From a virus: a DNA stretch of 20,745 nucleotides. Every line of letters begins with the position of its first letter. Positions within the stretch are counted from its first letter, which is position 1. The stretch spans positions 1 to 20,745 of IMG/VR virus record IMGVR_UViG_3300046411_000983; one strand, given 5' to 3'. Shown piece by piece: positions 1-13,000 of this stretch. The notes below the pieces were generated by a model. That model was not told the origin of the DNA, searched no databases, and saw nothing but the letters and a program-made list of their open reading frames with translations. Made by a program: the position numbers and the translations under genes.

Positions 1-1085
1 CCGGTGCAGTCATTGTAATAGTTTTGTTTTTGTAATCAACTGTGTATGCAGATTGTAATTGAATGATATTATTAATCTTAACAATTAATGCATCTTTGCT
101 TTGCGGTTGACCGTTGTACTTGAATACTGTTTTTCCACCATCACCAATGTATGATGTGCTTTCTATAATACTTGCACCACTTCCTACTCTATCATAAATT
201 TTCATATCAAGAGTATCAAGTACCTGTCCTGGAACTTGTTCTTCCGGACCTTTACTTGTTAATTGTGTTACAAATCCGTCACCGTCAATATTAATATCTT
301 CTGGATTAATACCTGTTGCACTTGAGTATGCCAAGTCGCCGCCTGTAACTAATGTGTCATATGCTCTTGGATCAGGAACAAAAGAACCGTCACTTGTATT
401 TTTTCTAAATATTAAGACATCGCCATTGCTTGGACTATTAGCACCATTAATATCTAATCCATCATTATCAAGGAATATAGTTGTTGTTGTACCGTCACCA
501 GTAAGTGTAGTACATCTTGCATTTGGATTAGTTGGACTACCTGGGAAGTTTGGATCATCAATTCTTGTGCCATTCAAGTAAACATTATATTCAACACCAT
601 TTTCTAATGGCTTAGAAAGTGTTACACTAATTGTACTTCCGTCTAAACGTATTACTTCATCTTCGTATGTATTATCATATGAATCATATGCACCTGTAAA
701 CCAACCTTCTGCACTCCAACCTGAACCACCGCCAAAGTCAAAACTCTTAACTTGAACTCCACCGTAGTCAATACCGTCTAATAATTGTCCAAGGTCATTT
801 GCTAACATTCCTGTAGTTGGATTGTAGAATAAGTTAATTCTATCCTGTGCAGTTAACATTGAAATATCTTTTCTATACGAAACTGATATTGCACTGTTAT
901 TTGCAGGAGGATTTGTAAATGTAACTTGTCCTATTTTACGTCCATGTGTTCTACCTACACTGTCGTCAATGTTTGAAACTGTGTATCCGCTTTGTAATAC
1001 TTCTGATCCAGCAACTGTAATTGTTACTTGGTCGCTCTTAATATCCATTGGCCATTTTAACTTAAAGTTATATTTGCCGCCTGTA
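1..1085 (-). repeat. Beta-rich 'GDGxTxxF...VxxNxxxQ' units at the open C-terminal end
   Basis: Three loosely similar units occur between about residue 4015 and the edge: one at about 1085-870 (KYNFKLKWP...VTITVAG...SGYTV), one at about 505-345 (TGDGTTTTIFLDNDG) and one at about 150-1 (YIGDGGKTVFKYNG...LIVKINNIIQLQSAYTVDY). Between them lies QLLDGIDYGGVQVKSFDFGG. The 'GdG.tT.F........v.VNg..q....Ytvd....I....aP' pattern is typical of stacked beta units in tail fibre and adhesin proteins. The last unit is cut off by the window edge. Confidence 0.45.
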
Positions 1086-4000
1086 CCTACAAACGTTTCT
1101 GTTTCAGCAAGTGTTGTAATAAAGAACGTTCCCGTTACTCTATCAAACTTAACATTCATGTGTGTAGTTCTTAAATTTGTATTACCTATGATTGCACTTG
1201 CTCTACCAGTCTTGCCGCCATCTGCTACTGCGCCGTTAAGCACTACTGTTGGTGCAGACACATAACCTGTTCCTGGATTGTCTATTTTAATCTCTGTAAT
1301 TTTTCCACCGCCAACATACGCTGTTGCCTTGGCTCCTGTTCCGCCACCGCCTACAAATTCTACTCCTGGTGCATTTTCATAACCACTACCTGCATCAAAA
1401 ACATCAACCTGTTTAATTTGGAAACTTGCATTGTCTACCCAATGTTTGCTTGGATAACTTGTAATGTTAGATGATGTTACTATTTCATCATTAACAACTC
1501 TAACTGTTTGTGGTACAATTCTTCCTGCTGTGTCGCTGTAGAATGGTGGTAAGTCAAAGTCAGTAACCATGTTTTCTGATTTCTCATCACCTTCGTATGT
1601 ACTTAGGTATTCTCTAATTTTAGATTTGTATGGTTTGACTTCTTTTACATACTCCTCATAACTTTCTAAGAAGTCATTATTAAATGTAATGTCTTTTCTT
1701 AGTTTACCAAGATTATGTTTTGCTTTGATGAATGAAGTTTTAAACATCCAGTCTACAAATTTTTGTTCTGATAAAATATAACGCATTTGTGCAAAGAATA
1801 ATTTGTTATATTCAATAGCAAGTTCGTCAACAAATATTTTATCTCTTAATGCTGTTAAGATAATACGCATTTCATCAATTGGTTGTATATCAAATGCACT
1901 GTCATCATAACCATATGAGTCATAACCAATTAAGTCTTCACTGTAATCATACAATGATTTTGATAATTGTATTGTTGCATTTTGTCTACCAATAGTTCTG
2001 TAATTTATTGTATAGTCTACATCTGCTTGATCGTCAATTTTTTGTAATAATAACCAACCGCCTGATCCTACATTGTTAATTTTAACAATACTGTTGAATG
2101 AATCCTCTAATGATTCTAACTCATACGTTTCATTAATTACAAAGTCTGCTTTTGTTAGTTCATTGTAACCTGTTGCATACCAATCAACATATGACCAATA
2201 AGGTTTTACGTCATATCTTTGACTCTTAATTCTATTCCAAGTTTGTTCGCCACCTACATATTCGTATAATGACCACTTGTTGGCGTAACTTGCATCTATT
2301 GTTGTAAGAACTGTAAACGGTCTAACTCTGATTGTATCTGTTTGTGCATAGTTACTACCACTCTTAACAACTGTTGCTGTTTGTATCTGTCCTACATTGT
2401 TCATTGTAAGTTCAATAACAGCACCTTCACCTGTGTTTGTTGTGATTTGTGTTGTTGGTACTGTTTTATAACCGTAACCCTGTTCAATAACATCTGCTCT
2501 TAGGATTTTACCGTCTTGAATAGTTAAATTAATAGTTGCTTGTTTTAATCTACCTACTGGTACAAAACTTAATTCGCTATCACTATCAATCTCTGTGTCA
2601 AATCTTCTTGATGCTAAAGTTGGAATAGCATCATTGCTTTGGAAATCACTTAGATCAAAGTCATCAATTAAGATATTTTCCTTAAGAACACTGTTTGTTC
2701 TTTCAACAAGTTGTTTTAATGCTTCAATTCTGTTTACAAAGATAGATTGTCTTGGATCATTTAAAATACCATACCTATCTCTTTCAGTTAATTGTCTATC
2801 TGGAACAGGTCTACCTTGGTTATCAAAGCCAATTAAACTGTCAAACCATTTTAATTCTAAATCTGTTTTAGGAAGACTTGTTGCTAACCCGTCTGTAATA
2901 ATTTTGTATTGATTATGTACATTTTTATCAGTTTCATTAATATTCCAATACGCAAACTTAAGAACTGTATCATCTCCTGTGATAGAACTTTGTAAGTTAT
3001 GTAAAGTCCACTCATTCTTATCAAGCATAGTTGCAAATTTTAGTCCTGCACCTGATGGATCTCTAATTAATTCTTGTACGTCTGCGGCACTTAAAGTTCT
3101 GCCTGGTGCATCTGGAGTAGTTTTCTTATTTCTTACCCAGTAGTAGTAGAAAGTTGTAAACTTCTGTGCTTCTTCATCATATACACGTCTTGTACTGTAT
3201 GCATTGTCACCGTATTTAGATTTACCACTAATACCTTGTGCTAAAGCAGTTTCTGTATCTGCTTCTTCGTCCCACTCACTTGGAAGTAATGTGCTTTCAA
3301 CCCATTCATAAACTTCAACTTCTGTTCCTGGGAACACTTCGTTCATTGTGTTACTTGTAGTAAAGATGTTTCCTGTATTGCTGTATGGATTTAAAAATCT
3401 TACAGCGTCAATATCCCACCATAACTTACCAACATTGTCAGTTGTGTTAAACATTGTTTCATCTTTTACAACTGTTGTATCAGTTGCTATATTATATGTA
3501 CACGGATCATAAGTTGTTTTGAATGATAGTTCAGTTTCAGCCGTTCCTGCAATTTTTCCTTGTGCAGGATCAATGTAGTCAATATATTCTGTAACTTGAT
3601 TTGTATTTTTATTGTATAAACTAATACCTTTGAATCTACTTAGGTCAACTAATGGTCTTGCAGATCTAATTTTTTCCCATAATTTAGTATTAGGAGTTGA
3701 TCTATAATCTAATAAAGTTCCTCTACTGTTGTTATCATCTCTCTTGTAAGAAGGTATACCAACATAAATGTGGTTACCATTAATAAACATTGTCTTACCA
3801 AAGTATAATGCTTTGCTATCTGCAAATTCTAACTTGTCTGCATACACATATCTGTTACCTAACAGTTCGTAAACAAAAACTTCACCAGTATCAATTAATG
3901 ATGTATTGAATAATGTAGTTCCATTATCAAATGCTGTTATGCCTCCATCAAATTCTGTAATACTTGTAAGGTCACCACCTGCTGAATGTACTGCAAGTCT

Positions 4001-7000
4001 ATCAGTTCCGTACTTAACAACAGTACCAAACTTCTCATTTGCAATTCCTTTAGGTCCAGTTAGGTGTTGTACCATTTCGAATGTGCCGTTAATGCTTTCG
4101 TAAATGAATACTGTACCTTGATTTACATATTGATTGCTATATTTAGGAGCACCTACTGCAACAAATCTACCATCATTGGAAACTGTTACAGAACTTCCAA
4201 AGCCAATGTCTGCCGCATAAGCATCAATTACTTGACTAAACAGGAAGTGTCCTAATACTTTTCTGTAAATTGCTAACTTCGGTGTATTAATGGAACTATC
4301 TATAGCATCACCATACTTAACAATAGTTGCTAATACTTCTCCATCACTGCTAATTCCGTATTCTGTACCAAACTCATATAAGTTGTTGTTTTGAATTGCA
4401 CTATCATCACCAATAATAAATCCTGTATCGTTTGGCAAGTAACCATTTAGATCAAGACCTTCTGTAACTACTGTCCAATTTGATTCGTTCCATGCACTTG
4501 CAATAATATTTGTTTGTGCTTGATAAATTAATCCAAGGTATTTTACATATTCGCCTTGTCTGTATGTTACAGTTTCACTAAAGTCGCCTTTGTAATCTAC
4601 ATCTTGTCCTAAAATCCAACCGTTAATTCTGTCATATTTTATAACATTGATTCTGCCTGGTTGATTAAACGTTCCGTTACCTTTGCTTAACAAGTATGCA
4701 GTATAAGTTCCGTCATTGTGTGTAACCATTTCAACTTTTGCACCTAAGTGTCTACTGCTTTGTGCATCAGGCATAATATAAATGTTATGCAAGTTGTAGA
4801 AGTTACTTGTATTTCTTTCGAAAATTGCGTATGCACCTTGTCTTGTAAATGCACTTGCAACACCGGCATTGTTTGCAGTAATATTGTAAACTCTTTGCCA
4901 ATCATTATTAGTATTACTTGGTGGATTTGCATCTCTTGCGATACCTGACTGTTCTACACTGTCATAAATCCAGTATTCAAATCCTTGTAATGTTCTTGTT
5001 GAACCTACTGTTAAGTTTGTTCCTCTATCTACAACAATAATCGGGCCTGCTGTATCTGATTCTAAATGTCTTGTGTTAATTGTACCAACAAGTCTTACAA
5101 CGCCTGCGCCTTGTGAACCACCGTTAATACTTAAACTTGAAATGTCGCTGTTCTGTGAACCAAACTTCCAAGTACCATTAACATTTTTAACCCATAGTCT
5201 TAAAGTATTAAACAGTTTTTCTACTCCTGCAACTTCTGCCGTTGCAAGTGTGTCGTTATCTTGTACTGTATCTCCAACAACAGGAATAAAAGGTTGACCA
5301 TAATTAGGATTGTAGTCTGGATCACTTGGTGTTGGTGAACCTCTATCATCAAATGCTGTAAGATTTACTTCAATCCAACCGTTCCAAATATCATTAATAG
5401 TATGTTCTGTTCTGTTTAGATAGTCGTGTGTTAGTTCAGGACTTATTACACCTGGATCTTGAATTAAATTATCAGCAGTTGCATATTCACTAAAGTAAAA
5501 ATTAAATGTATTTCCTACTACAAGATTACTTGTTAAAGTTGCTGGTGCTCTAAATACCCATTTGTCTGAAAGTACGTTACCACTATCACCTAAGAATGAT
5601 AAAGTTTCAATGTAACTTGTTATTGTAGGATTCTGGTCTGTTAAATTATCCTGGATTCTTAGTGCATTTTCATAATATTTTATACTACGTGATACGCCTG
5701 TTTTAATAATGTCTTGAATAACAAGATATGGTTTAGTTTCAATAGTAACTGTTGAAGTGAAACTTGCATTTGGTCCAGCAATTTGCCACCAACCACCTAA
5801 GTAATTCTCATCTTGTTGTACTGCTCTTTCAAATACACCAATCTCAATGTCACCAACAAATAATGTACCTGTTGTTTCAAACAATCCATTAGCATCTTTA
5901 ACATAAATTAAACTTCTGTTATCACCTGTAGTATGTACATAAGTAACTTCTGCCACTGCTGTTGCACTACTAATTGTTTCTCCTACACTTGGAATTGCTT
6001 TTGTATTATCAATTAAAAGTATATCATCAATTTTTTGTACAATAGCATGTTCACCGTCGAAGTATGCCTTAGTCATTAACGGGTCATTATTGAAAGGTGC
6101 TATACCACTTGGATATCTTGTGTTAATGTCATTCCATAATAACTGTAACTTGTCGCCTACTTCTGTTCCGGAGTACTGTGTTTTAGGTGCTCTGATCAAT
6201 ACATGGTCTGTAAGTTCTTCAGGGAAACTAAAATTACCTCTTAATATAAATTGTAAGTTACTATATGCATTATTTTCTCTTGTACTAACAAGTGCCTGTA
6301 CATGAGAGTCAAATGTTTGATATTCTAAATCTGGATCTTGTGGCTCAACTGTAGTTTTTGCTTTCCAGTATTGATTAGTGTATTTTACAATATCTTCTTG
6401 TGTGTAAGTTGAAGCACTATTAAAGTCTCCTTTATAAAAAGACTTAACATTCGAAGCATACGGTATACCAACAATTAACCATTTGCCATCTGTTGATATA
6501 TTTGTGCTTTGACCAAAACTATTTTCGCCACTACTCATATACCCATCTGGCATATCAAGTATTTGTGATTGTACAGCCTTAAGGTTTTCTGATGCTCTAA
6601 AGTAAATGTCTACTCTACCGTTTTCAGTTTCACCTGGTACACCAACTGGAATAATGCTGTTAGTTGCATTTGCACTAATACTTGTTCCAAAGTTATTAGT
6701 ATCAGTTCCTAATATACCTTCAATGCTGTTACTAAAGGTTTGCTGTTTTAAATCATATTTGTTTCTGTTTTCTACAACTGCCCATCTATTGTTTTCATCA
6801 TGATCAACCCATACTCTTTCGTTGTTGCTAACATTGTCTCTTGTAATTTTTGTATTAACACCATTAAGGTCGTCAACCCTTACACTAATTAATTGTGTAA
6901 TGAATGCTGAAATCTCTGGTAAGTCTTTTTGTTCTCCAGACGTTGTAGCATAGATTGTATTAAGACTTGTTCTTTGTACTTTATAAAACCTGTCAGTATC

Positions 7001-10000
7001 ACCTGTACCAAGTATACTAATAATATCATCTTTAACAAACGCAGGTGCTTTACCTGTTGTAATCTCTATCATGCCCGAACTATCCGAGTTTACAATAGCA
7101 CTTACTTTGAATGGTGTTTCTGTTTGACGTAAAACGTCCCATGTTTGCGACTTTTTAGCGACCCAAATATATTTTCCTACATCAATTGTATTAGGATCAA
7201 GTGCAAGTATATCATCATAATTTGTAACTTTGAAATCAATGTCTGCTTCTGCAACATATCCTGCTGTCTTAATATATGACTCATCTTCCGGAATATATTT
7301 TGTTGGGAAAGGAGCATGATTATAATCTGCTGGTTTGCTGTAAGCATCTGATGGTACATATCTGTAAACAAGATCTGTTGCTAACGGATCAATGTTTTGT
7401 ACCAATTGGAATGGTTGAGGACTTAATCTAAATTTACCTTCGTCAAGTTTATACTCAATTTCTTCAAAGCCTCCATTGGCTCCATACTGTCCAACCTTAA
7501 ATGCCCATTCCTCAAAAAACTCTAAACTTGAATTTTCTGTATTAGATAATGCATCAAATAATTTCTTTAATGAATTAGTTGTACCTTTATCTTGAATATA
7601 TCCTTGATAAAATTTATACTGTGAAACATCATCATTAATAATATTTTCAATATACTTACGTTTCTGATAACCTGTTAAGTGTTGTGCCATACGTTGCTGT
7701 TCACTGTCAAAGTTATCTGTGTCTAAATCATAAAAGTCTGCAAACTGATTTGCTTTGTAATCTAAGTTTGGTACAAGTTCTGATTTAGGTTTTGCAGGTA
7801 GTTTATACCAATCGTCTTCAAAGAAGTTTGTGCTACCTTGAATTTTATATTTTGCACTATAATAAAAAGTTTTATATTGTACAACATCAGCAATATCATA
7901 ATCTTTATTTTCTTGCCAATCTTTTACTGTAACACCATCGTAAGTAAATCCTGGAATATGTAAACCACCGTTCCAGTCTGTAGTTCTGTAACCTAATATC
8001 TTAATTCTTGCTTGTCTATATCCTGGTGCCGGATTGTAAATTGTATCATTGAATACTGTTTTGTTATCAAGTAAACAAACATGCTCTTTTTGTACAAGCG
8101 GTAATTTTAAAAAGTATATTCCGTCAGCAGTATTTTTAAGTTGTAAGCCAAAACTGTTTTGACTACTACGCAACGTATTTGTAAATTCTTCTTTAAGTTT
8201 TTGACCGTCTGCTTTTAATAATGTGTAATCATAAAAGTTATCAAAGATATTGTCAACTACTGCATATTCTCTTCTAAAGTTTAAATTAATAGCACTTGGA
8301 GAAAGTGTTAATAATGCACCTTCACTCCAGTTTTGTGTAGTCCAGAATAAAAACTCTCTTGCACTTAATTCCCAGTTCTCAATAGTTTCAAGTTCTCTGT
8401 TAAATGCACTAAAGTCAAATCCTTGTTTAATTAAGTATTGCTCATAGCCTAACAAAAAGTCAATAACTTCTTGTGTAGTTCTTAACATTGTACCGTAGTT
8501 TAGTTTAGAAGTAGTTGATTCAAACTCTCTTCTAAGGATACCTTCTCTACCACCTTCAATTGGTAACTCTGCAAGTTTAATAAAGTTGTCATCTGTGATA
8601 GTTGCAAATATTCCTGTAGTCTTTACACGATAAAAACTTGTGCCAGTACGTATAATTTGTCCTTCAACATAACGTTCACCTGGTGTCCACTCTAAGAAGT
8701 TTTCACTAACACCACCTACATTAACAACTGGGTCAGCGGCACGTTCAATATGTTGGAAATAATCAAAGTAAGGTTTGCTTTTGTCATAACCTTTAACAAC
8801 AAATCCTGCTGGACGTTTTTCAACAATTACACCACTGTAAGAAACTGTGTCAATTGGTGAACTTGTGTTTAAGAATATTTTATAGTTTTCATCTGGAATA
8901 AAAACATTACCCTTGTTATTAGGTGTTCTTGAATCAAGTAATAATCTAAACTTATCTTTTGTAGTAAATCCGCCAACCTTAAATCCAAGTTGTACTTCAA
9001 GACCTTTAACACTTTCACTATATGCTTTGTTTAGTTTTGTTACGTCTGCATTAATATAATTGAAAATATAGTTAACAAGACCTGCTGTAGTTATACGTGT
9101 AGTGTCTTCTACTGTATTAGGGAATACAATATTCTTTGGTTCTAAACGTTTGTTGTTTTCTGAATAAACAATTCCACCTGCTGGATTACGTATAATTCTT
9201 GCTCTATCAAATCCTACACCCATTACCTTAGCAGGTTGATGAATTAAATATGCAAGTAATAATGCAAAAGGCCATTCCGAACTTCTACGCCATGCTGTTT
9301 CAACTGGTGACTCATCACCAAACACAAATGAGTTATCTGTTTCAGGTACAATAAGTCCTTGTGCATATCCGCTGTCATATGGACTTATTAAATTACCCTG
9401 TGTGTTAACAGGAATGTATTTTGTTAAATCTTTTCTTTTATAATTTGTTTTATATCTAATAGGTTTGTTAGGCTCACGCACTAAACCTTTTTCAAGGTCT
9501 CCCCAAAGAATTAAATTTTCTGCTGTGTATGGTGCTGGACCATAAACTGTTTCCCACCAAGTTGGTTGATCAATGTAACCTAAAACCTTCCATGGCGTTG
9601 TATGCGGAGTATCTGTGCCTAAATATCTATTATAAATTCCTCTCCAGAAACCTGGTAAAGGTAATCCATCTGGATCAGCAAGTTTAGAATAGTTCCAAGT
9701 AAATGGATCTGCTCTGTCATAGAATGAAATATCTGTGTAATCAGGATCACCTGCAATGCTTAACCATTCAACAAAATCAGTAATAGTAACGTTCTCTGAA
9801 TCTTCTCTTGTAAATCCTGTATCTCTTGAAGGGTGTCCAAGGAAAGCATCAATATCAAATATTGTAGAATCGTAACTTACTTTAACATTATTGTAGATTC
9901 TTTTTTCAATCTCTAAAATAATATCATCTCGATAATCATTGTATGCTTTAACAACACTGCCGTCATGTCCTTTGATAAGCACACGTGGTTCTTGATATGT

Positions 10001-13000
10001 ATTGTCAGTAAATTTTATTGGCTTGTGTAAAGGATACAAACCTAACTTTGTTGGAGTAGGTGGAATGTACGAAGCATCAGTTGATTCGTATTCGTAAATT
10101 GTAACTGTATCATCTACAGCAAGAACGTAATCGTTAGCAATCTGTACAAAGCCTTCGCTTGTAAATGTATAATCTTGTCCGTGTAATAATTGTATACCGT
10201 TGTGATATACATAAACTGCATTAGCACTAATAGTTGATAATGAAAACGGAGTTGTTAAACTGTAAAACTTATTGCCAACATCTGTAACAGTAAATTCACG
10301 CTTGTTATTAGCACCTGAACCAATCATGTCTGTCCAGTAAAATGCTGTTTGTTTTGATTTTTCAGACTGCCATTTTTCAATTACTTTATCTGCTAAGAAT
10401 GGTGCTGTACCGTCAACACCTAAATTATCTGCAATGTCAACAACTGCTCTTTTAAATTTTGCATATTCTTTTCTTGCAAATCTTAATGCTTTTACAATGT
10501 TGTATTCTTTATTTGTAATGTGATATGATGCTAAAGGTATTGCACCAGAATGTTGTACAAACTTTGTACCAAGTTTTGCAAGTCCACCTAAGTTACGTAA
10601 ATTACTTGGTCCTGGAAAACTTCCTGTAAATCCTGTAGCATTGGAAATAATTGATTGCACATGATCTGTTACTTCACCATATGTAAAGTCTGCAATGTTT
10701 TCATTCAATGGATTGTTTTGTAAGTTAATTGGAAACTCGTATTTTCCATTTGCATTTTTATCTGCTTCACTTGTACAATGTAAAATTAAAATGTCGTCAT
10801 TTTTTAAATCTGTTGTAAATCTTACGTATGCAATACCATTAATTCTATTCAATGTCCATGCTGTTTGTCTTGTGTTGTTTACAAAAACTTTTACGTCTAA
10901 TTGATTTAAGTCACCGCTTCTGTCATACACATCAACTGCAAAGTCGTTCTTTTGTCCAGATACAATATACTGTCTAATAACTTTTTGTTTACTGTCAGTA
11001 TCTACTTTCTCCCAACCACTTACATTTGTATAAGTGTTAAGTCCTGTATACTTTCTTAAAGTTGATGAATCAGTTTTTACTGTGTAGTCTGTTTGGTTAA
11101 GTTGGTAATTAAATGAATCAGTTAACAAGTCAAAGTTAAAAACAATGTCTCCACTGTTTTCAATGTTTCTATAACTTAAAGGAAAACCTAATACTGTATC
11201 ATTAGCGCCAGTACCTTGTTTGTAACTAAACAAATCAGTACCCGTAAATGTATTTGATGTATAAGTGTCAAACCCTACATCAGTAATATCATAAAGATTA
11301 AATTTAGGTTTTTGATTTGCTTTTGTTTTATCTTGTGCTTTGATCCACTTGGATCCATTGTACCAGTAAATCTTACCCGAGTTTACTGTACCACCTGTAA
11401 CTAATACTGTTTGATCTGTTAATGGCTCTGTATCTGTTTCTTCTTGTAATGCAACTTGTCTTACACCGTTGTGTGTAATAAATTTTACTTTGTAAATTCT
11501 ACCATTGACTCTTATGTCTGGATCTGCTGTAAACAATACACGCAGTCCTTCAGTAAGTTCAACACCATCAACATTATAACCTGTGCTACCTTCAATGGTA
11601 CTAAAAACATCAATAGTAAAATCATCAATTAGATCAACATTTGCTTTTTTCTCACTACCAAAGTTATATAAACGTAACCCTGGATTAAATTCAATAATAG
11701 GTCTTGAAGCACGTTGTAATTGATCTATTTCAACCTCTGTGCCATTTGCCAACGCTGTTCTTTCAATAGTGTCTTTGTGGAACCAACGATTGTGTCTACT
11801 CCATTGGTTACCGTCAATACTTGCTCTATTGATTGTAATATAGTCTTGTTCTTTAGGATAATTTAGTGCTTGTCCAAATGGTAACTTATCAAAGTTTTCT
11901 GTATCAAATGGTACAAATATATTTGAACTGTATGCTCCTGTGATCTCAAGATCGGATTTGTTGATTAATTGTATTGATTCGCCAACACCTTCAACATACC
12001 AATATCCTTCTGAATATTTTGCTGGTGTAACATCACCTAAGAATTCTACTAACATACCATTGGATAAGTCAGTGTCAGTTCTTGTTGTGTAAGTTACTTT
12101 TTGTAGAATTTCTTTTTCTACATCAATTTCTGTATTTTCTAATATATTATAAAGTGTAACTAAACCTGATGTGTTTACGTCATTTTGACTGATATAAAAT
12201 AATGTATCTGGTGCATCAAGTGGCACTGTAAATTTAAGTGTGCCTTTTTCTACATACACTGTTGCTGATTCAACACCGTCGGTATATATTGTAGAGATAT
12301 TATCTCCGTCCTTGAATCCTGTAATACCGCCTTCAACAGGTTCTACTATGTAGTCACCTGTGTCATAGCCATCGGTGTCATATAATTCTGCTTCAAACTT
12401 ACCAGATGCCAACACACCTTCAACTGTCTCAGTTATAATCGCCTGTCCTGGAGTAAATGCTCTATTGGTTGCAAAAGCAATAGGGTGTCCAGGAGTATCA
12501 ATCTCGAATATGTAAGTTTGACCTTTGTAAAGTTTTAATGTAGGGTTTTGTGTTAAACCTGTTGGGGTAAATTTATACGCTACGTTGTCATCATTTTCCT
12601 CCAAGGATACTTTAAATGTAGAAACTATTTCTTTGTTTTGACCAAAGATAGGTAATACTTGTGGTCCTGCTGGTAGCCAATAGTATTCTCTAAAGTTTAC
12701 AAACTTGTCCCAATCAATATGTGGTTGCCACGCATAATATTCTTGTGCGTTTATTTTACTATGATCAGGAGTTTTATTACCAAACGCCCTTAGTTGGTTA
12801 ATGTAATCATTATAGTCTTTGTAGAAGTCAACATTGTCTGCGTCGTCTTTTAAAACAACTGCTGGTTCTACTTGGTAGTCTTCTCTTTGTTTTGTAACAT
12901 CTGCAACATAGTTGTCATCTGCTGTTAACGCCTTTGCATCTCTACGACCATAATATGAATTAAGTTTTTCAACTTCTCCTGGATTTGTTAACTGATCCAG

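Larger units (their letters stand above)
3700..6705 (-). other. Split FG-GAP beta-propeller (seven candidate blades)
   Basis: About residues 2140-3142 hold seven segments that begin with (F/L)G and lead into two short beta strands ending near 'VG.P' or 'G.v.iy': FGTSISANA (about 6691), FGQSTNISTDG (6517), LGAKVEMVTHNDG (4747), FGTEYGISSDG (4372), FGSSVTVSNDG (4201), FGTVVKYGTD (4030) and FGKTMFINGN (3802). Blade 5 is textbook: FGSSV..SNDGRFVAVGAP....GTVFIYE. Each listed codon position was checked to be in the giant frame. Blades 2 and 3 are separated by about 590 residues, and blades 3 and 4 by a CBM-like module. Seven blades is the count of the integrin-alpha fold; the assignment of blade 3 is the least certain. 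Confidence 0.6.

Noticed and set aside
354-10904. Many short open frames (60-105 aa) scattered over the left 13 kb on both strands
   Set aside because: All lie within the single long minus-strand frame. They have hydrophobic or Cys-rich antisense composition and no ribosome sites, as expected by chance in AT-rich DNA.
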